Source: Flavobacteriales bacterium UBA952
GTDB taxonomy: Bacteria > Bacteroidota > Bacteroidia > Flavobacteriales_D > Crocinitomicaceae
Direction: 5' to 3'
Length of the DNA stretch: 64,000 bases
NCBI GenBank assembly: GCA_905182495.1
Contig: CAJJBU010000013.1
Coordinates: 1-64,000, forward strand
Positions 1 through 9,709 of the stretch are shown here, piece after piece. Under the pieces are notes generated by a model. That model was given only the letters and a program-made list of their open reading frames with translations. It was not told where the DNA came from and did no database searches. The first letter of the stretch is position 1. The number at the start of each line of letters is the position of its first letter. Made by a program: the position numbers and the translations under genes.

Positions 1-243
1 ATTGAAAAAAAGATTTATATTTTTTAGACAAATAGATGGATAGGGCATCCAATCCCTATATAATGAGACTTTTAGATAAAAAATATTTTTAAAAAAACAA
101 TAAATTAAATCATCCCCAAATAAAACGCCATCGAAATATAGAGGATACCTGTCTCATTCAAGAGAATAAATGTATTCTCATTATTATAGTAATGGCAAAT
201 AGTTTATTTTTACAACTTAATTTCTCACTTAACAAAGACTAAC

Positions 244-891
244 ATGAAAACAATTTTTACTTCAATCTTTGCGCTATTTATTGCAAGCAGCGTATATTCT
301 CAAACTACACACACGATAAATGCAGGTAGTTTTTATTATGACCCTGAGGTCTTAACCATTGCTGTAGGCGACCTAGTCAACTGGGTTAATGACGGCGGAA
401 CCCATAATGTAAATGCTCAAAACAACTCGATTACGGGGGCCAGCTTTGGAAATCCAGAAAGCTTCATTTCTTCACCTACAACCGGAGCTAACCTGTACAC
501 ACATACATTTACCGTTCTTGGAGAATACAATTACGACTGCTCAGTGGGGTCACATGCCGTAAATGGGATGACTGGAGTCGTTATCGTTGAAGAAAACACG
601 AGCTCTGTAAATGAAACAGCTCATGATATGCTAAACAGAACCTTTCATGTTTTTCAATCAGGATATTCTAATTCATTATACGTGCAGTTTGACGCCTTTC
701 AGTATACGAACCAATCAAATATTCAACTTATGAGCATGGACGGGAAAGTGGTGTTTTCCCAAGAAATGATTATTGAGAAAGGAAAAAATGTTCAAAACAT
801 TGTTTTAGACAATGCACTTACAAGCGGTATTTATATAGTCAATCTCTATATTGAAAACACTGTAGTTTCAAAGAAAATTGCCATTCAATAA
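244..891 (+). CDS. Secreted cupredoxin (plastocyanin-like) with T9SS sorting domain
   Basis: A 215-residue exported blue-copper protein. Residues 1-20 form a signal peptide ending at a Gln. Residues 21-117 are a plastocyanin/pseudoazurin-like fold with all four type-1 copper ligands visible: His54, Cys99, His104 and Met109. Residues 125-215 form a T9SS type A sorting domain (SMDGKVVF-like motif, final strand ending KKIAIQ). The protein is therefore expected on the cell surface or released, carrying one electron per copper. It is followed by a terminator and, on the other strand, by a haem c lipoprotein. The physiological electron partner is unknown; pairing with the neighbouring cytochrome is only an inference. 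Confidence 0.85.
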   Translation: MKTIFTSIFALFIASSVYSQTTHTINAGSFYYDPEVLTIAVGDLVNWVNDGGTHNVNAQNNSITGASFGNPESFISSPTTGANLYTHTFTVLGEYNYDCSVGSHAVNGMTGVVIVEENTSSVNETAHDMLNRTFHVFQSGYSNSLYVQFDAFQYTNQSNIQLMSMDGKVVFSQEMIIEKGKNVQNIVLDNALTSGIYIVNLYIENTVVSKKIAIQ

Positions 892-932
892 GTTGGACAT
901 CGCTACTGAAAAAATCAGTTGACTCATTTAAT

Positions 933-963
933 AAGGCTCGTTTTAACGGGCCTTTCTCTTTTT
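933..963 (+). terminator. Rho-independent terminator after the cupredoxin gene
   Basis: An 8-bp stem (AAGGCTCG / CGGGCCTT, one G-T pair) with loop TTTTAA is followed by TCTCTTTTT. It lies 42 bases after the cupredoxin stop and before the convergent cytochrome gene. Confidence 0.75.
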
Positions 964-1029
964 ACAAATTGCCTGCTAGATAAAAATGAAGCCCTGTATG
1001 ATGAACAATATGACTGATTTTAGAAAAGC

Positions 1030-1377
1030 TTAATTATCTAATTTACCTTGTAATATCCAACATTGAAAGTATTGAATTAAAGAATCATTGAGCGCTGGGC
1101 CACCAGAGGGCATCAACTCATCTCCTGAAGCCTGCATAGCAATCAACATACGGTTCGCCTCATCAGCAATCTCTATGTGATTCGTTAAAAGAACATTTCC
1201 AGCCGGAGAAGGGGGTTTGTGACAATCGTAACAATTTGCCTGTATCAAAGGGGCGATTACCTCACTGAAAGAAACCGTATCGCTACACCCCGAAAACTCT
1301 GTAGGCACCTTTTCTTTAGTACAAGCAACATTTAATATTAATATCAGGGCGAGGAATACTCGTTTATTTGTTCTCAT
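1030..1377 (-). CDS. Small haem c lipoprotein
   Basis: A 115-residue lipoprotein. The N-terminus is a lipoprotein signal with the lipidated Cys19 (LNVAC). A single haem-binding motif C49-Y-D-C52-H53 follows, and a downstream Met in LMPSGG is a likely distal ligand, as in small monohaem cytochromes c. Its ATG overlaps the stop of the upstream DUF5777 barrel gene by four bases (ATGA), so the two are translationally coupled. Haem c proteins encoded beside DUF5777 barrels occur in Bacteroidota, but the function of the pair is not established. Confidence 0.8.
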   Translation of the reverse strand: MRTNKRVFLALILILNVACTKEKVPTEFSGCSDTVSFSEVIAPLIQANCYDCHKPPSPAGNVLLTNHIEIADEANRMLIAMQASGDELMPSGGPALNDSLIQYFQCWILQGKLDN

Positions 1378-2300
1378 TTATCGGTAGTAAATTGGCGGCT
1401 TACACAGAAGCCCATTCTAAATTGCCCGTCCATCCAGTTCTGAAATGTATATGGAATAAATTGAGTCTCTCCCAATCCTTTAGAATTTGTGAAATTAATG
1501 GTGAAGTTATGTCCGAAAGTGGACCACTCAAGAGCTACTCCTAGGCTGTTTTTATAATCTTCTTGACGAAACGTATCCCCGTCAAAGCAATGGTAATACT
1601 CCATCAATAAAAAAAATTTCTTTGAAAGTTTTAACCGTATTGCAGCGCCCATTGAGAAAAGGGTATTCATGTCATCATTGGCAACATAATTCCTGTGAAC
1701 AACAGTGGGCATTAGAGACAGGCTTAGGTAGTCCCCAAACCTTCGGGCTACATTCAGTTCCGAAAAATAGGCAAAACGATGTGCGACTTCTGGAAAATGA
1801 TTCACATTACTGATGTCCGTTGATGACACTTGATACGTAAAAGAGGATCCGCCTATTAAGGATAGAGAAACTGGAATATCCTCTTTATTCTGTTTCAAAA
1901 TGCGATATTTAATAAATCCATCAACTAAAGATCGGTAAGGAACACCCGTACCTTTAGCCCTTCCAAAACCCAACATAAGCTTTTCGGTAACACCATATTC
2001 AAGAGCAATTCTCATATCAGAGACGTTATCGAATCCGAACAGCGTCTGATAACCACCATTCTCACCAGCGATATCCCCAAAACGATGTTCAATTCTCATT
2101 TCAAAAGTTTTCTCAGGCAAAACCTCAACAGAATGACCCGAGATAATACGAGTCGAATTAAAAGTAACCTTATGGTCATCCTCGAATTCATCACTAAAAT
2201 CAAATTCATCCTGAGCAACAAGACTACCCAACGATAATAAAAACAAAAAAAAGCTAAGAGACTTTGAAAATAGATACATACAACACAAATAATTTTTCAT
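1374..2300 (-). CDS. DUF5777-type outer-membrane beta-barrel protein
   Basis: A 308-residue protein with a signal peptide ending around LVAQ (residue 30) and a long series of amphipathic strands ending in a C-terminal aromatic-rich strand. The segment with HRFGDI, LFGFDNVSDMRIALEYG and LMLGFGRAKG is typical of DUF5777. A second ATG at 2279 would give a shorter, more usual signal peptide, so the true start may be there. The stop overlaps the start of the haem c lipoprotein. Expected location is the outer membrane; the substrate is unknown. Confidence 0.75.
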   Translation of the reverse strand: MKNYLCCMYLFSKSLSFFLFLLSLGSLVAQDEFDFSDEFEDDHKVTFNSTRIISGHSVEVLPEKTFEMRIEHRFGDIAGENGGYQTLFGFDNVSDMRIALEYGVTEKLMLGFGRAKGTGVPYRSLVDGFIKYRILKQNKEDIPVSLSLIGGSSFTYQVSSTDISNVNHFPEVAHRFAYFSELNVARRFGDYLSLSLMPTVVHRNYVANDDMNTLFSMGAAIRLKLSKKFFLLMEYYHCFDGDTFRQEDYKNSLGVALEWSTFGHNFTINFTNSKGLGETQFIPYTFQNWMDGQFRMGFCVSRQFTTDK

Positions 2301-2353
2301 TCGACGATTAAATTATGAAAAAGGTTGGTTTAAACGAATGAAATCATAGATAT

Positions 2354-2932
2354 TTGTTTGTGAACCGAGAAAAAAACAACCTCAGAAAGCAAATTAAATC
2401 AGAAAGGAATAACCTTTCTACAGACTTTCTTATCAAGTCATCTGAGGAAATCATTAAGCAACTCAACAACAATTGCAAATGGGATCAAATGATGGTTAAC
2501 ATTTTCCTTCCGATCAAGAAATTTAAAGAGATTGACCTTACATTACTCATTGGATATATAAATAGCCATGGGGGTCAAGTCTGCGTTAATCGTTCTGACT
2601 TTAGAAGCCTAGAAATGACGCCCATATTATGGGACGAAAAGCTCAAAATAAAAGAAAATGAATTTGGAATCCCCGAACCAGTTAAAGGCACGGAAGTTTC
2701 AATTTCTGACATTGACATTGTATTGGTTCCGTTATTGGCCTTTAATGAAAAAGGGCATCGATTAGGTTACGGAAAGGGGTTTTACGATCGTTTCCTCATG
2801 AAAACCAGTGAAAACTGTTTATTCATTGGTGTGAATCACCACAGTAAACCAATCCACTTCGAAGGAATTAATGAGCATGACATCAGACTTCATCAATTAG
2901 CAACACCAATAAGATTCAGAGAATTTATTTAA
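2354..2932 (+). CDS. 5-formyltetrahydrofolate cyclo-ligase
   Basis: Converts 5-formyltetrahydrofolate to 5,10-methenyltetrahydrofolate with ATP (folate salvage). The 192-residue length is usual, and the family signature GYGKGFYDRFL is present near residue 139, after the VPLLAFNEKGHRLG strand. No ATG is available: the frame is closed by TGA at 2339, so translation must begin at TTG 2354 or GTG 2360. It ends directly against the convergent gene at 2933. Confidence 0.9.
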   Translation: MFVNREKNNLRKQIKSERNNLSTDFLIKSSEEIIKQLNNNCKWDQMMVNIFLPIKKFKEIDLTLLIGYINSHGGQVCVNRSDFRSLEMTPILWDEKLKIKENEFGIPEPVKGTEVSISDIDIVLVPLLAFNEKGHRLGYGKGFYDRFLMKTSENCLFIGVNHHSKPIHFEGINEHDIRLHQLATPIRFREFI

Positions 2933-3292
2933 CTACTTAAGGAAACTGTCATAAAAATCTCCAATAAGAAAAGACTTATCACCCACTTTTACATTTTGGA
3001 TTTTATTCGCCCCTAGAAATCTTAATATCACCCTTCTCGACTTTGCGTCATTATTTACCATATTAAAGGTTACTTCTCGAGAGGAAACATCATAGCTTGT
3101 CTCAAAAAAAGCAGTGTAATACGCACTGTAACGATCAACATCATCAGCGCTTACTTCAATTGGAAGAATCATGGATATTGATCCATTAGAAACAGATTGA
3201 ACCATCGCATCATAAGAAGAGACTGTTGCTTCTTGAGAAAAAGAAATAAAACTTGAAAGTAAAAATAAAGTGGGAAAAAGAATAGATTTCAT
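2933..3292 (-). CDS. Small secreted protein of unknown function
   Basis: A 119-residue protein with a clear signal peptide (hydrophobic run, cleavage after SFSQ at residue 20). The mature part of about 100 residues is predicted to be mixed alpha/beta and has no cysteines. I do not recognise a family. It is convergent with the folate cyclo-ligase gene with no spacing and divergent from rnhB. It is probably periplasmic. Confidence 0.6.
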   Translation of the reverse strand: MKSILFPTLFLLSSFISFSQEATVSSYDAMVQSVSNGSISMILPIEVSADDVDRYSAYYTAFFETSYDVSSREVTFNMVNNDAKSRRVILRFLGANKIQNVKVGDKSFLIGDFYDSFLK

Positions 3293-3339
3293 ATCAAATA
3301 ATTTCTGCTAATCTACAATATTTTTAGCACTTTTAAGGA

Positions 3340-3954
3340 ATGAGCGCTTTACAAGCATTTTGCAATAAAAACGTAGTGGAGGCTGGCTGTGATGAGGCTG
3401 GCAGAGGCTGTCTTTCAGGACCCGTTGTCGCCGGAGCAGTCGTGTTAAATCCTGACAACCCCATTAAAGGCCTTAATGATTCCAAAAAGCTTAGCGAGAA
3501 AAACAGACTGTTATTAAGAGATGAAATACTTAACAAGGCTCTTGATTATGGTGTAGGAATTGTTTCGAACATAGAAATTGATGAAATAAATATTCTCAAT
3601 GCTAGCTTTTTAGCCATGCACAGAGCAGTTGATCAACTGAAAAAGATTAAGCCACAGCACCTACTTATCGATGGCAATCGTTTTAATAAATACGAATCGT
3701 TGCCGCACAGTTGTATCATAAAAGGAGATGGTATATATCAGTCAATTGCCGCCGCATCTATTTTAGCAAAAACGACCCGCGATCAAATTATGAGGGATGC
3801 GCATGATCAATATCCTATATATGACTGGTGTAATAATAAGGGATACCCGACTAAAAACCATAGAAAGGCAATTGCTGAATTTGGCACAAGCCCTCACCAC
3901 AGAATGTCATTCAATCTACTAGGAAATGATTGGCAGTTAAGGCTGTTTAAGTAA
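3340..3954 (+). CDS. rnhB: Ribonuclease HII
   Basis: Removes ribonucleotides and RNA primers from RNA-DNA hybrids. The 204-residue protein shows the diagnostic catalytic block GCDEAGRG with Asp18 and Glu19, the LIDGN strand carrying the next acidic residue (about residue 110), and the SIAAASILAKTTRDQ helix. Length and start agree with the family. It appears to be transcribed alone, divergent from the small secreted protein upstream. Confidence 0.95.
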   Translation: MSALQAFCNKNVVEAGCDEAGRGCLSGPVVAGAVVLNPDNPIKGLNDSKKLSEKNRLLLRDEILNKALDYGVGIVSNIEIDEINILNASFLAMHRAVDQLKKIKPQHLLIDGNRFNKYESLPHSCIIKGDGIYQSIAAASILAKTTRDQIMRDAHDQYPIYDWCNNKGYPTKNHRKAIAEFGTSPHHRMSFNLLGNDWQLRLFK

Positions 3955-4022
3955 ACAATGCCTTGTTCATTTCATTTCTATAGTTTCTCCTTTTCATTTG
4001 CGATTCACCTTACCTTTGATAT

Positions 4023-6179
4023 ATGATTAAAAAAGGGTTTTTTGGACTCCTTGTGATTACGTGTCTTTACGCAACATTATCTACAGTTCAGGTATTGAGT
4101 GATCAAAACCTTAAACCAAAGGCTAGCCAATATTTCTCAAAGTTAGACAACAAGATCTACGCAATTTCGCATCCCAACACTATCGATTTAGAAAAGGAAA
4201 ACATTCAGACTATTGATTTAAATAGTGACTTATACCAAAGCTTATCTCAAAGTATTCCTGACAATTGCACCGTTTACATGAGTCAAAAAAGAGGAGTCGT
4301 TGTCTTTGAGGGGGCTTATGAATGGAATGACGGCTCAATAAAAGAGCTCTTTCTAAACGGCAAGCACAAGGTTAATTTCACTGGCCATCATGAGCTAATT
4401 TACGGGGCTTATAATGGTTTCTATTCTAAAAATGTTCTTGTTCTATTCGAATCAACATTGAAAATAGATAAGGGACAGGTTGAGTTCCAAGTCGACAATA
4501 AAGCAAGCCATACCGTGATTGATGTCGGAGCAGAAATAAACGTCACAGACTATTACCGAAAAAAAGAAGCCCTCATTTCTTATGAACAAGAAACAAGTAA
4601 TACAAAGAAATGTAGGAATATTAATGACCAAGATGTTTTTGCGAATTTTATTCCCGCAGAATTTGATTACTACGAGTTTTTTGAAAAGGATTACCTGAAA
4701 TCAATAGATTCTGTTTTTAGCGCTAGTCCGATTTCAAATTGGACAAAGACTGGTTTGCTCTTCTTAAAAAAAGACAACATCCCTTTTGTTATTATCGAAA
4801 TGAAAAATGGTCAAAAAGCTCTAGAAAACATGAGTGAATTATACGGAGATTATCAGTCCAATGAAAATTACGGTTTCTTTAAAAACATCAAATTGACCTC
4901 TTTTTTTGACAGTTCGATCACTTCAGGACTTTATGTCTCTGACCTTCAGGGCTATGCTATTATAGCGCCAAATAAATTACTTTTTGACCAATTGGGAACA
5001 GAAATTTCACTTGGAAATTCATTGAGAACCAATAAGTCAAAAATGAAACAACTCTACCAGATCTTACCAAGGGATGTTTTACATAGGGTCAGTAGGTCAA
5101 ATGGCACGCAGTCTTCACTTTGTCAAGTTGGTCGTCAAAGAATTAGAACTACCGTTAAAGTCGATAAGGAACAAATCCTTAATGATGCTGAGGACTTTAA
5201 AGGGTATTTCGCGATGAACCCCAGTGAGAAAATAATTTCATTTTATGCTTATTCAGGGAGGGGCAACACCTTCTTAGTCACGGAGTCCAATAAATGGATA
5301 CGCTATGAAAATGGTATTAGAATGTGGGAAAAGACATTTGACACTAAGGTGGTTAAAGAACCTAAGCTGATGGAAATGTCAACAGAGAAGAATCAAGACA
5401 TCTCTATTTTATTTGAGAACGAAGCACTGATCGTAGATAAAGACGGCCGAATTCTGAATCGTTTCCCAACCTCTGGAGCAGTGCACCCCATCCGATTCCG
5501 TTTAAAAAACAAAATTTCATTTCTAATACCCAACACTAGAACGATGAGTGTCACGGACAACGATGGTCGTGAAAAATCAGTTTACACCTTTAGCTCTCGT
5601 ATTCTTGACATGGTTCTTTTTAAAGAAGACGGCAGGAAGCATGTAGGTGTGTTATGCGAAAAAACATATTTCATTATTGACTTAGAGCAAAAAAGAACAA
5701 AAAGGAAAATACAAATAGCGGATGAATATCTTTTGCTCAAATATGATGCCTCCTCTGTGTTATTATCGGAGAATGGAAACCACACAATTGATCTATTAGG
5801 AAAACAATCAGAATTGAAGATGCCAGAAGGGTTTACTTATATGAACTCCTTCCATAATGGGGATTTACTTGAATTATTATATGCAAATGGCAATGAGCTT
5901 ATTTCAGTCAATTCATTCGGTCAATTTATATGGCAAAAAACCATGAAATGTGCTTCTATTGATAGAATTTCAATATTTTCAAAAGATGATAGACCTATAC
6001 AAATCGGCATTCTAGATGGAATTGAAAACAAAATTGTACTTTTGAGCCCGAAGGATTTGACCATAGAAAACGTCAAGCGCCATGGTGAAAAACAATTACA
6101 GTTAACTACATATGACCATCGAGGCATCTCAATTACAACTTTCCTCGGTGATATATTAATCCAATACACTAAATTTTAA
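4023..6179 (+). CDS. Large exported protein of unknown function
   Basis: A 718-residue protein with an N-terminal hydrophobic segment (residues 4-25) that could be a signal anchor or signal peptide. The first half is alpha/beta and has two cysteines near residue 200 and another near 366. The second half (about residues 390-718) has a regular pattern of short beta-strands, as in a beta-propeller. No family is recognised with confidence. It is followed after two bases by the DUF5723/OmpA gene, so the two are very probably one operon and may act together at the envelope. Confidence 0.6.
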   Translation: MIKKGFFGLLVITCLYATLSTVQVLSDQNLKPKASQYFSKLDNKIYAISHPNTIDLEKENIQTIDLNSDLYQSLSQSIPDNCTVYMSQKRGVVVFEGAYEWNDGSIKELFLNGKHKVNFTGHHELIYGAYNGFYSKNVLVLFESTLKIDKGQVEFQVDNKASHTVIDVGAEINVTDYYRKKEALISYEQETSNTKKCRNINDQDVFANFIPAEFDYYEFFEKDYLKSIDSVFSASPISNWTKTGLLFLKKDNIPFVIIEMKNGQKALENMSELYGDYQSNENYGFFKNIKLTSFFDSSITSGLYVSDLQGYAIIAPNKLLFDQLGTEISLGNSLRTNKSKMKQLYQILPRDVLHRVSRSNGTQSSLCQVGRQRIRTTVKVDKEQILNDAEDFKGYFAMNPSEKIISFYAYSGRGNTFLVTESNKWIRYENGIRMWEKTFDTKVVKEPKLMEMSTEKNQDISILFENEALIVDKDGRILNRFPTSGAVHPIRFRLKNKISFLIPNTRTMSVTDNDGREKSVYTFSSRILDMVLFKEDGRKHVGVLCEKTYFIIDLEQKRTKRKIQIADEYLLLKYDASSVLLSENGNHTIDLLGKQSELKMPEGFTYMNSFHNGDLLELLYANGNELISVNSFGQFIWQKTMKCASIDRISIFSKDDRPIQIGILDGIENKIVLLSPKDLTIENVKRHGEKQLQLTTYDHRGISITTFLGDILIQYTKF

Positions 6180-6181
6180 AT

Positions 6182-8896
6182 ATGAAAAAAATCAGCTTTA
6201 TTCTTCTCTTCTTAATTAGTTTTTCAGGTTATTCACAAAATTATCTCGGTGTTTCATCAAGTAATTATGCGGGAGCTATGGGTATTGATATTCAGCCTGC
6301 TAGTTTTGTTGACGGTCGTTTTAAATTTGATCTTAACCTATTTAGTACAAATTTTAGCGCCTACCAAAACGCATTCTCATTTAGCACAAGCGGAATGGAT
6401 AAGTGGTGGATTAAGTCATTCAGTCCTGATGAAACAACGACCATAGACGATGACGGTAACGAGTCAACCACGTATGGCACACAAGTTGGCGGCTCCAATC
6501 CCTACAACGACTGGCTTCTTCCTGACTCTACATTTATGGACCGTTACTTGACGAGGAGATATGATCAAAATTCTCCTGGAGTTATTGGATTCAATACCAA
6601 TTTTCAATTTGACTTACTAAACTTCATGGTTCACATCACACCGAAAATCGCCATTGGTTTCGGAGCCAAAATCAGATCTATTACCAACGTTGATAACATT
6701 GACCCTAAATTAGCTGTTTTGGGAGAGAACGATCTAGACATTCCAAGTTTATGGGATATTAAACTGAATGAAGAGCTGATCAATGTAAATCATATGACAT
6801 GGGCAGAATACGGCTTCAACTATTCTCAAATCATTAAAGAAGAGGGACAGCATTTCGTCAAAGCAGGGGCAAACTTTAAATACCTCGCGGGATATGCTGC
6901 GGCTTATATGTTTAGTAATAATTTTGAATACAACCTTTTTGATGATGACTTTTCACAAGAGCTTTCAGGAGATTTTGGATATGGGTATTCACAATCCATC
7001 GAGGACCTTCAAAACACAGAGGATTTGGATGGGAATGGTACAGCTGATGTTTTAGAAGCCGGAATGTTTGGGCTTGCTCCAAAAGCTTCTGCGCACGGGT
7101 TTGGTTTGGACCTAGGTGTCGTATACGAGTGGAGACCAGATTTCAAAGATTACAAGTACGACATGGATGGGGAAATGAACCTATGGGCCCGTGACCAAAA
7201 CAAATATAAATTACGCGTTGGTCTTTCCTTAACTGATTTGGGCGGTATGAGTTTTAAAAAAGGCGGCTTAAGCAGAGATTTCGGGGTGAACACAAGCAAT
7301 CTATTTGATCTAAACACTTTTGATTCAGCTGATGGTCTTGAAGGGTTTGACATGATTATTGACTCTTTAATTGGCCAATCGACAGCTGCTGGAAATGGCG
7401 AATGGACTGCGGGAGAAAGAGATACGGCATCAACCTTTTTCATGAGAACACCATCCGCATTTAGTTTCCAAGTTGATTACCATATTTGGAAGTCCTTTTA
7501 TATAAACGCTACTGGTATTTTCAATATCGTCTCAAAAAACCGAGATGCTAAAGTAAAAATAGCCAATCAATTTTCCATCACACCAAGTTTCGATTTCGCT
7601 TGGTTTGGTGTACACTTGCCTATCTCAATGAACGATTATAGTGGGTTTAAAGCAGGGATTGCAACGCGTCTTGGGCCCCTTACTCTTGGAATGACAGATT
7701 ATAGAGTTTTGTTTGCAAAAGGGAATGTTCGTGGTTTAGAGTTTTACGCTGGTGTTCATGTTCCTATTTTATACACTGCTCCTAGTGACATAGATGGAGA
7801 TAAAGTTTCTGATAAAGTAGATGACTGTATTACAGAGCCAGGCCCTTGGACGTTTAAGGGGTGTCCTGATACGGACAATGACGGCATTATAGATATGAAG
7901 GATGATTGTCCTGTTGATTCTGGATTGGTCGAATTCAAAGGATGTCCAGACAGAGATGGTGACGGAATCCCAGACAAAGTAGATGATTGTCCTGATACAC
8001 CTGGTATTCCAGAATTCAATGGATGCCCAGACACCGATAAGGATGGCATCATGGATAAAGAAGATGATTGTCCACTCGATTCTGGATTGGTCCAATTCAA
8101 AGGATGCCCAGATACTGATCTGGATGGCATCATGGATAAAGAAGATGACTGCCCATTAGATTCAGGGTTAGTAGAATTCAATGGCTGCCCTGATACAGAT
8201 GGAGATGGTATAAGTGATCAGGACGATGCGTGCCCTCTTGTTTATGGCGAAAAAGAATTCCAAGGCTGTCCGGATACGGATAAAGACGGAATCATTGACG
8301 GAATAGATGATTGCATTGACACTCCTGGTCCAAAAGAAAACAATGGTTGTCCTTGGCCAGATACAGATAACGATGGCTTATTAGATAAAGATGATGACTG
8401 TCCAACTATTCCTGGTCCAAAAGAAAATAATGGTTGCCCATATACAGATACCGACGAGGATGGAACATTGGATAAGGATGATGACTGTCCAAGTACACCG
8501 GGTCCGATTGAAAACAAAGGCTGTCCAGTAATTGAAGAAGAAGTAGTCGAGGTCTTACAAACTGCTTTTGACAACTTAGAATTCAGGTCAGCGAAGGACA
8601 TTATTTTAACAGAATCTAAACCTTCCTTAGAAGAATTATCGGCAGTATTAGTAGAACGTCCGACATGGGTTCTAGAAATCACAGGACATACTGATGATGT
8701 TGGTAATGCTGATAAAAACATGGTTCTTTCTAAAAAGAGAGCAGAGTCCGTAAAACGCTTCTTAATCTCGAAGGGTGTCGACGAAAGCAAACTTACCATT
8801 AAGTTCTTTGGAGAAACAGATCCTATCGCTGATAACAAAACAGCTGAGGGACGTCAGAAAAACAGACGTGTCGAAATGAAAGTTATTTTCGAATAA
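6182..8896 (+). CDS. DUF5723 outer-membrane protein with thrombospondin type 3 repeats and OmpA domain
   Basis: A 904-residue envelope protein. Residues 1-19 are a signal peptide. Residues 20-530 are a DUF5723-like barrel (opening NYLGVSSSNYAGAMG, then many beta-strands). Residues 535-785 hold nine calcium-binding thrombospondin type 3 repeats of the DxDxDG type. Residues 790-904 are an OmpA-like peptidoglycan-binding domain (TGHTDDVGNADKN, LSKKRAESVKRFL, GRQKNRRVEM). The design anchors a barrel to peptidoglycan through a stiff calcium-binding stalk. It is co-transcribed with the preceding large protein and ends at a strong terminator. Confidence 0.88.
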   Translation: MKKISFILLFLISFSGYSQNYLGVSSSNYAGAMGIDIQPASFVDGRFKFDLNLFSTNFSAYQNAFSFSTSGMDKWWIKSFSPDETTTIDDDGNESTTYGTQVGGSNPYNDWLLPDSTFMDRYLTRRYDQNSPGVIGFNTNFQFDLLNFMVHITPKIAIGFGAKIRSITNVDNIDPKLAVLGENDLDIPSLWDIKLNEELINVNHMTWAEYGFNYSQIIKEEGQHFVKAGANFKYLAGYAAAYMFSNNFEYNLFDDDFSQELSGDFGYGYSQSIEDLQNTEDLDGNGTADVLEAGMFGLAPKASAHGFGLDLGVVYEWRPDFKDYKYDMDGEMNLWARDQNKYKLRVGLSLTDLGGMSFKKGGLSRDFGVNTSNLFDLNTFDSADGLEGFDMIIDSLIGQSTAAGNGEWTAGERDTASTFFMRTPSAFSFQVDYHIWKSFYINATGIFNIVSKNRDAKVKIANQFSITPSFDFAWFGVHLPISMNDYSGFKAGIATRLGPLTLGMTDYRVLFAKGNVRGLEFYAGVHVPILYTAPSDIDGDKVSDKVDDCITEPGPWTFKGCPDTDNDGIIDMKDDCPVDSGLVEFKGCPDRDGDGIPDKVDDCPDTPGIPEFNGCPDTDKDGIMDKEDDCPLDSGLVQFKGCPDTDLDGIMDKEDDCPLDSGLVEFNGCPDTDGDGISDQDDACPLVYGEKEFQGCPDTDKDGIIDGIDDCIDTPGPKENNGCPWPDTDNDGLLDKDDDCPTIPGPKENNGCPYTDTDEDGTLDKDDDCPSTPGPIENKGCPVIEEEVVEVLQTAFDNLEFRSAKDIILTESKPSLEELSAVLVERPTWVLEITGHTDDVGNADKNMVLSKKRAESVKRFLISKGVDESKLTIKFFGETDPIADNKTAEGRQKNRRVEMKVIFE
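7786..8530 (+). repeat. Nine thrombospondin type 3 repeat units
   Basis: Tandem units of about 26-28 codons, each with a DxDxDGxxD calcium loop and a DDCP...GCP cysteine pair, inside the OmpA-family gene. Units 4 and 5 share almost the same DNA (DGIMDKEDDCPLDSGL), so recent unit duplication is likely. The periodicity also produces long meaningless open frames on the opposite strand. Confidence 0.85.
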
Positions 8897-8913
8897 AGCA
8901 TAAATTAAATTCA

Positions 8914-8946
8914 CCAAGTAAGGAACATCACCTTACTTGGTTTTTT
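8914..8946 (+). terminator. Rho-independent terminator of the OmpA operon
   Basis: A perfect 10-bp stem (CCAAGTAAGG / CCTTACTTGG) with a 7-base loop is followed by six T residues, 17 bases after the stop codon. Confidence 0.9.
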
Positions 8947-9016
8947 ATAAGAAATTAATAATAGTTTAACCTTCTAGTAACGTTTACGACGATTTACTCC
9001 CTTTACTTTGTTGTAA

Positions 9017-9709
9017 ATGGGAAAACATATAATTAAGCCGACAATTCTAATTGTTGATGACGAAAAAGACATCCGTGATTTCCTGCAATACAATTTAGAA
9101 AAAGAGGAATACAACGTCTTTTTTGCTAAAGATGGAGAAGAAGCTGTTGAAATGACCAAAAAAGTTTCGCCTTCATTGATCCTTATGGATGTAATGATGC
9201 CAGAAATAGATGGAATTGAGGCTTGTAGAAAAATTAGAAATGATTTGACTATTCTTCAACCCATCATCATTTTTTTAACCGCCCGATCTGAAGACTATTC
9301 GCAAATTGCCGCATTTGATGCCGGCGCAGATGATTACATATCAAAGCCTATTCGCCCGCGTTTGTTGATTAAAAGACTAGAGGCTGTCGTTAGAAGAATC
9401 CAAAAAAAAGAGGAATCTCAAATAGTTTCTATAATTGGGGATTTATCAATCGATAGGAACCGCTTTTCAATTCATTTTAAAGGCGAGGAAATGTATATTC
9501 CTAAAAAGGAATTTCAACTTCTAGAATTGTTAATGGGTAAACCTGGGAGGGTTTTTAATCGTGATCAGATTTTAAACATTGTTTGGGGAGATGGTGCAAT
9601 TGTAGGTGAAAGAACGATAGATGTGCATATCCGAAAATTACGAGAGAAGTTAGGGAATAACTATATTCGCACTATAAAAGGAGTCGGATATACATTCTCA
9701 GAACAGTGA
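9017..9709 (+). CDS. OmpR/PhoB-family response regulator
   Basis: A 230-residue two-component regulator. The receiver domain (residues 8-120) has the acidic pair Asp14/Asp15, the phospho-acceptor Asp58 (LILMDVMMPE), Thr88 and Lys110. A winged-helix DNA-binding domain (residues 132-230) ends with the usual RTIKGVGYTF strand. The stop overlaps the GTG start of the histidine kinase, so the two are translated together. The combination resembles PhoB/PhoR of Bacteroidota, but the signal cannot be read from sequence alone. Confidence 0.93.
   Translation: MGKHIIKPTILIVDDEKDIRDFLQYNLEKEEYNVFFAKDGEEAVEMTKKVSPSLILMDVMMPEIDGIEACRKIRNDLTILQPIIIFLTARSEDYSQIAAFDAGADDYISKPIRPRLLIKRLEAVVRRIQKKEESQIVSIIGDLSIDRNRFSIHFKGEEMYIPKKEFQLLELLMGKPGRVFNRDQILNIVWGDGAIVGERTIDVHIRKLREKLGNNYIRTIKGVGYTFSEQ

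Noticed and set aside
1-243. Possible small gene or RNA at the window start
   Set aside because: Only AT-rich sequence without a good start, stem or promoter; no feature can be supported.
7756-8838. Long open frames on the minus strand across the OmpA/thrombospondin repeats
   Set aside because: They mirror the regular codon pattern of the plus-strand repeats and have low-complexity Ser/Gln-rich products without a start context.
8914-8946. Inverted repeat considered as an operator
   Set aside because: A perfect stem followed by six T residues after a stop codon is a terminator.
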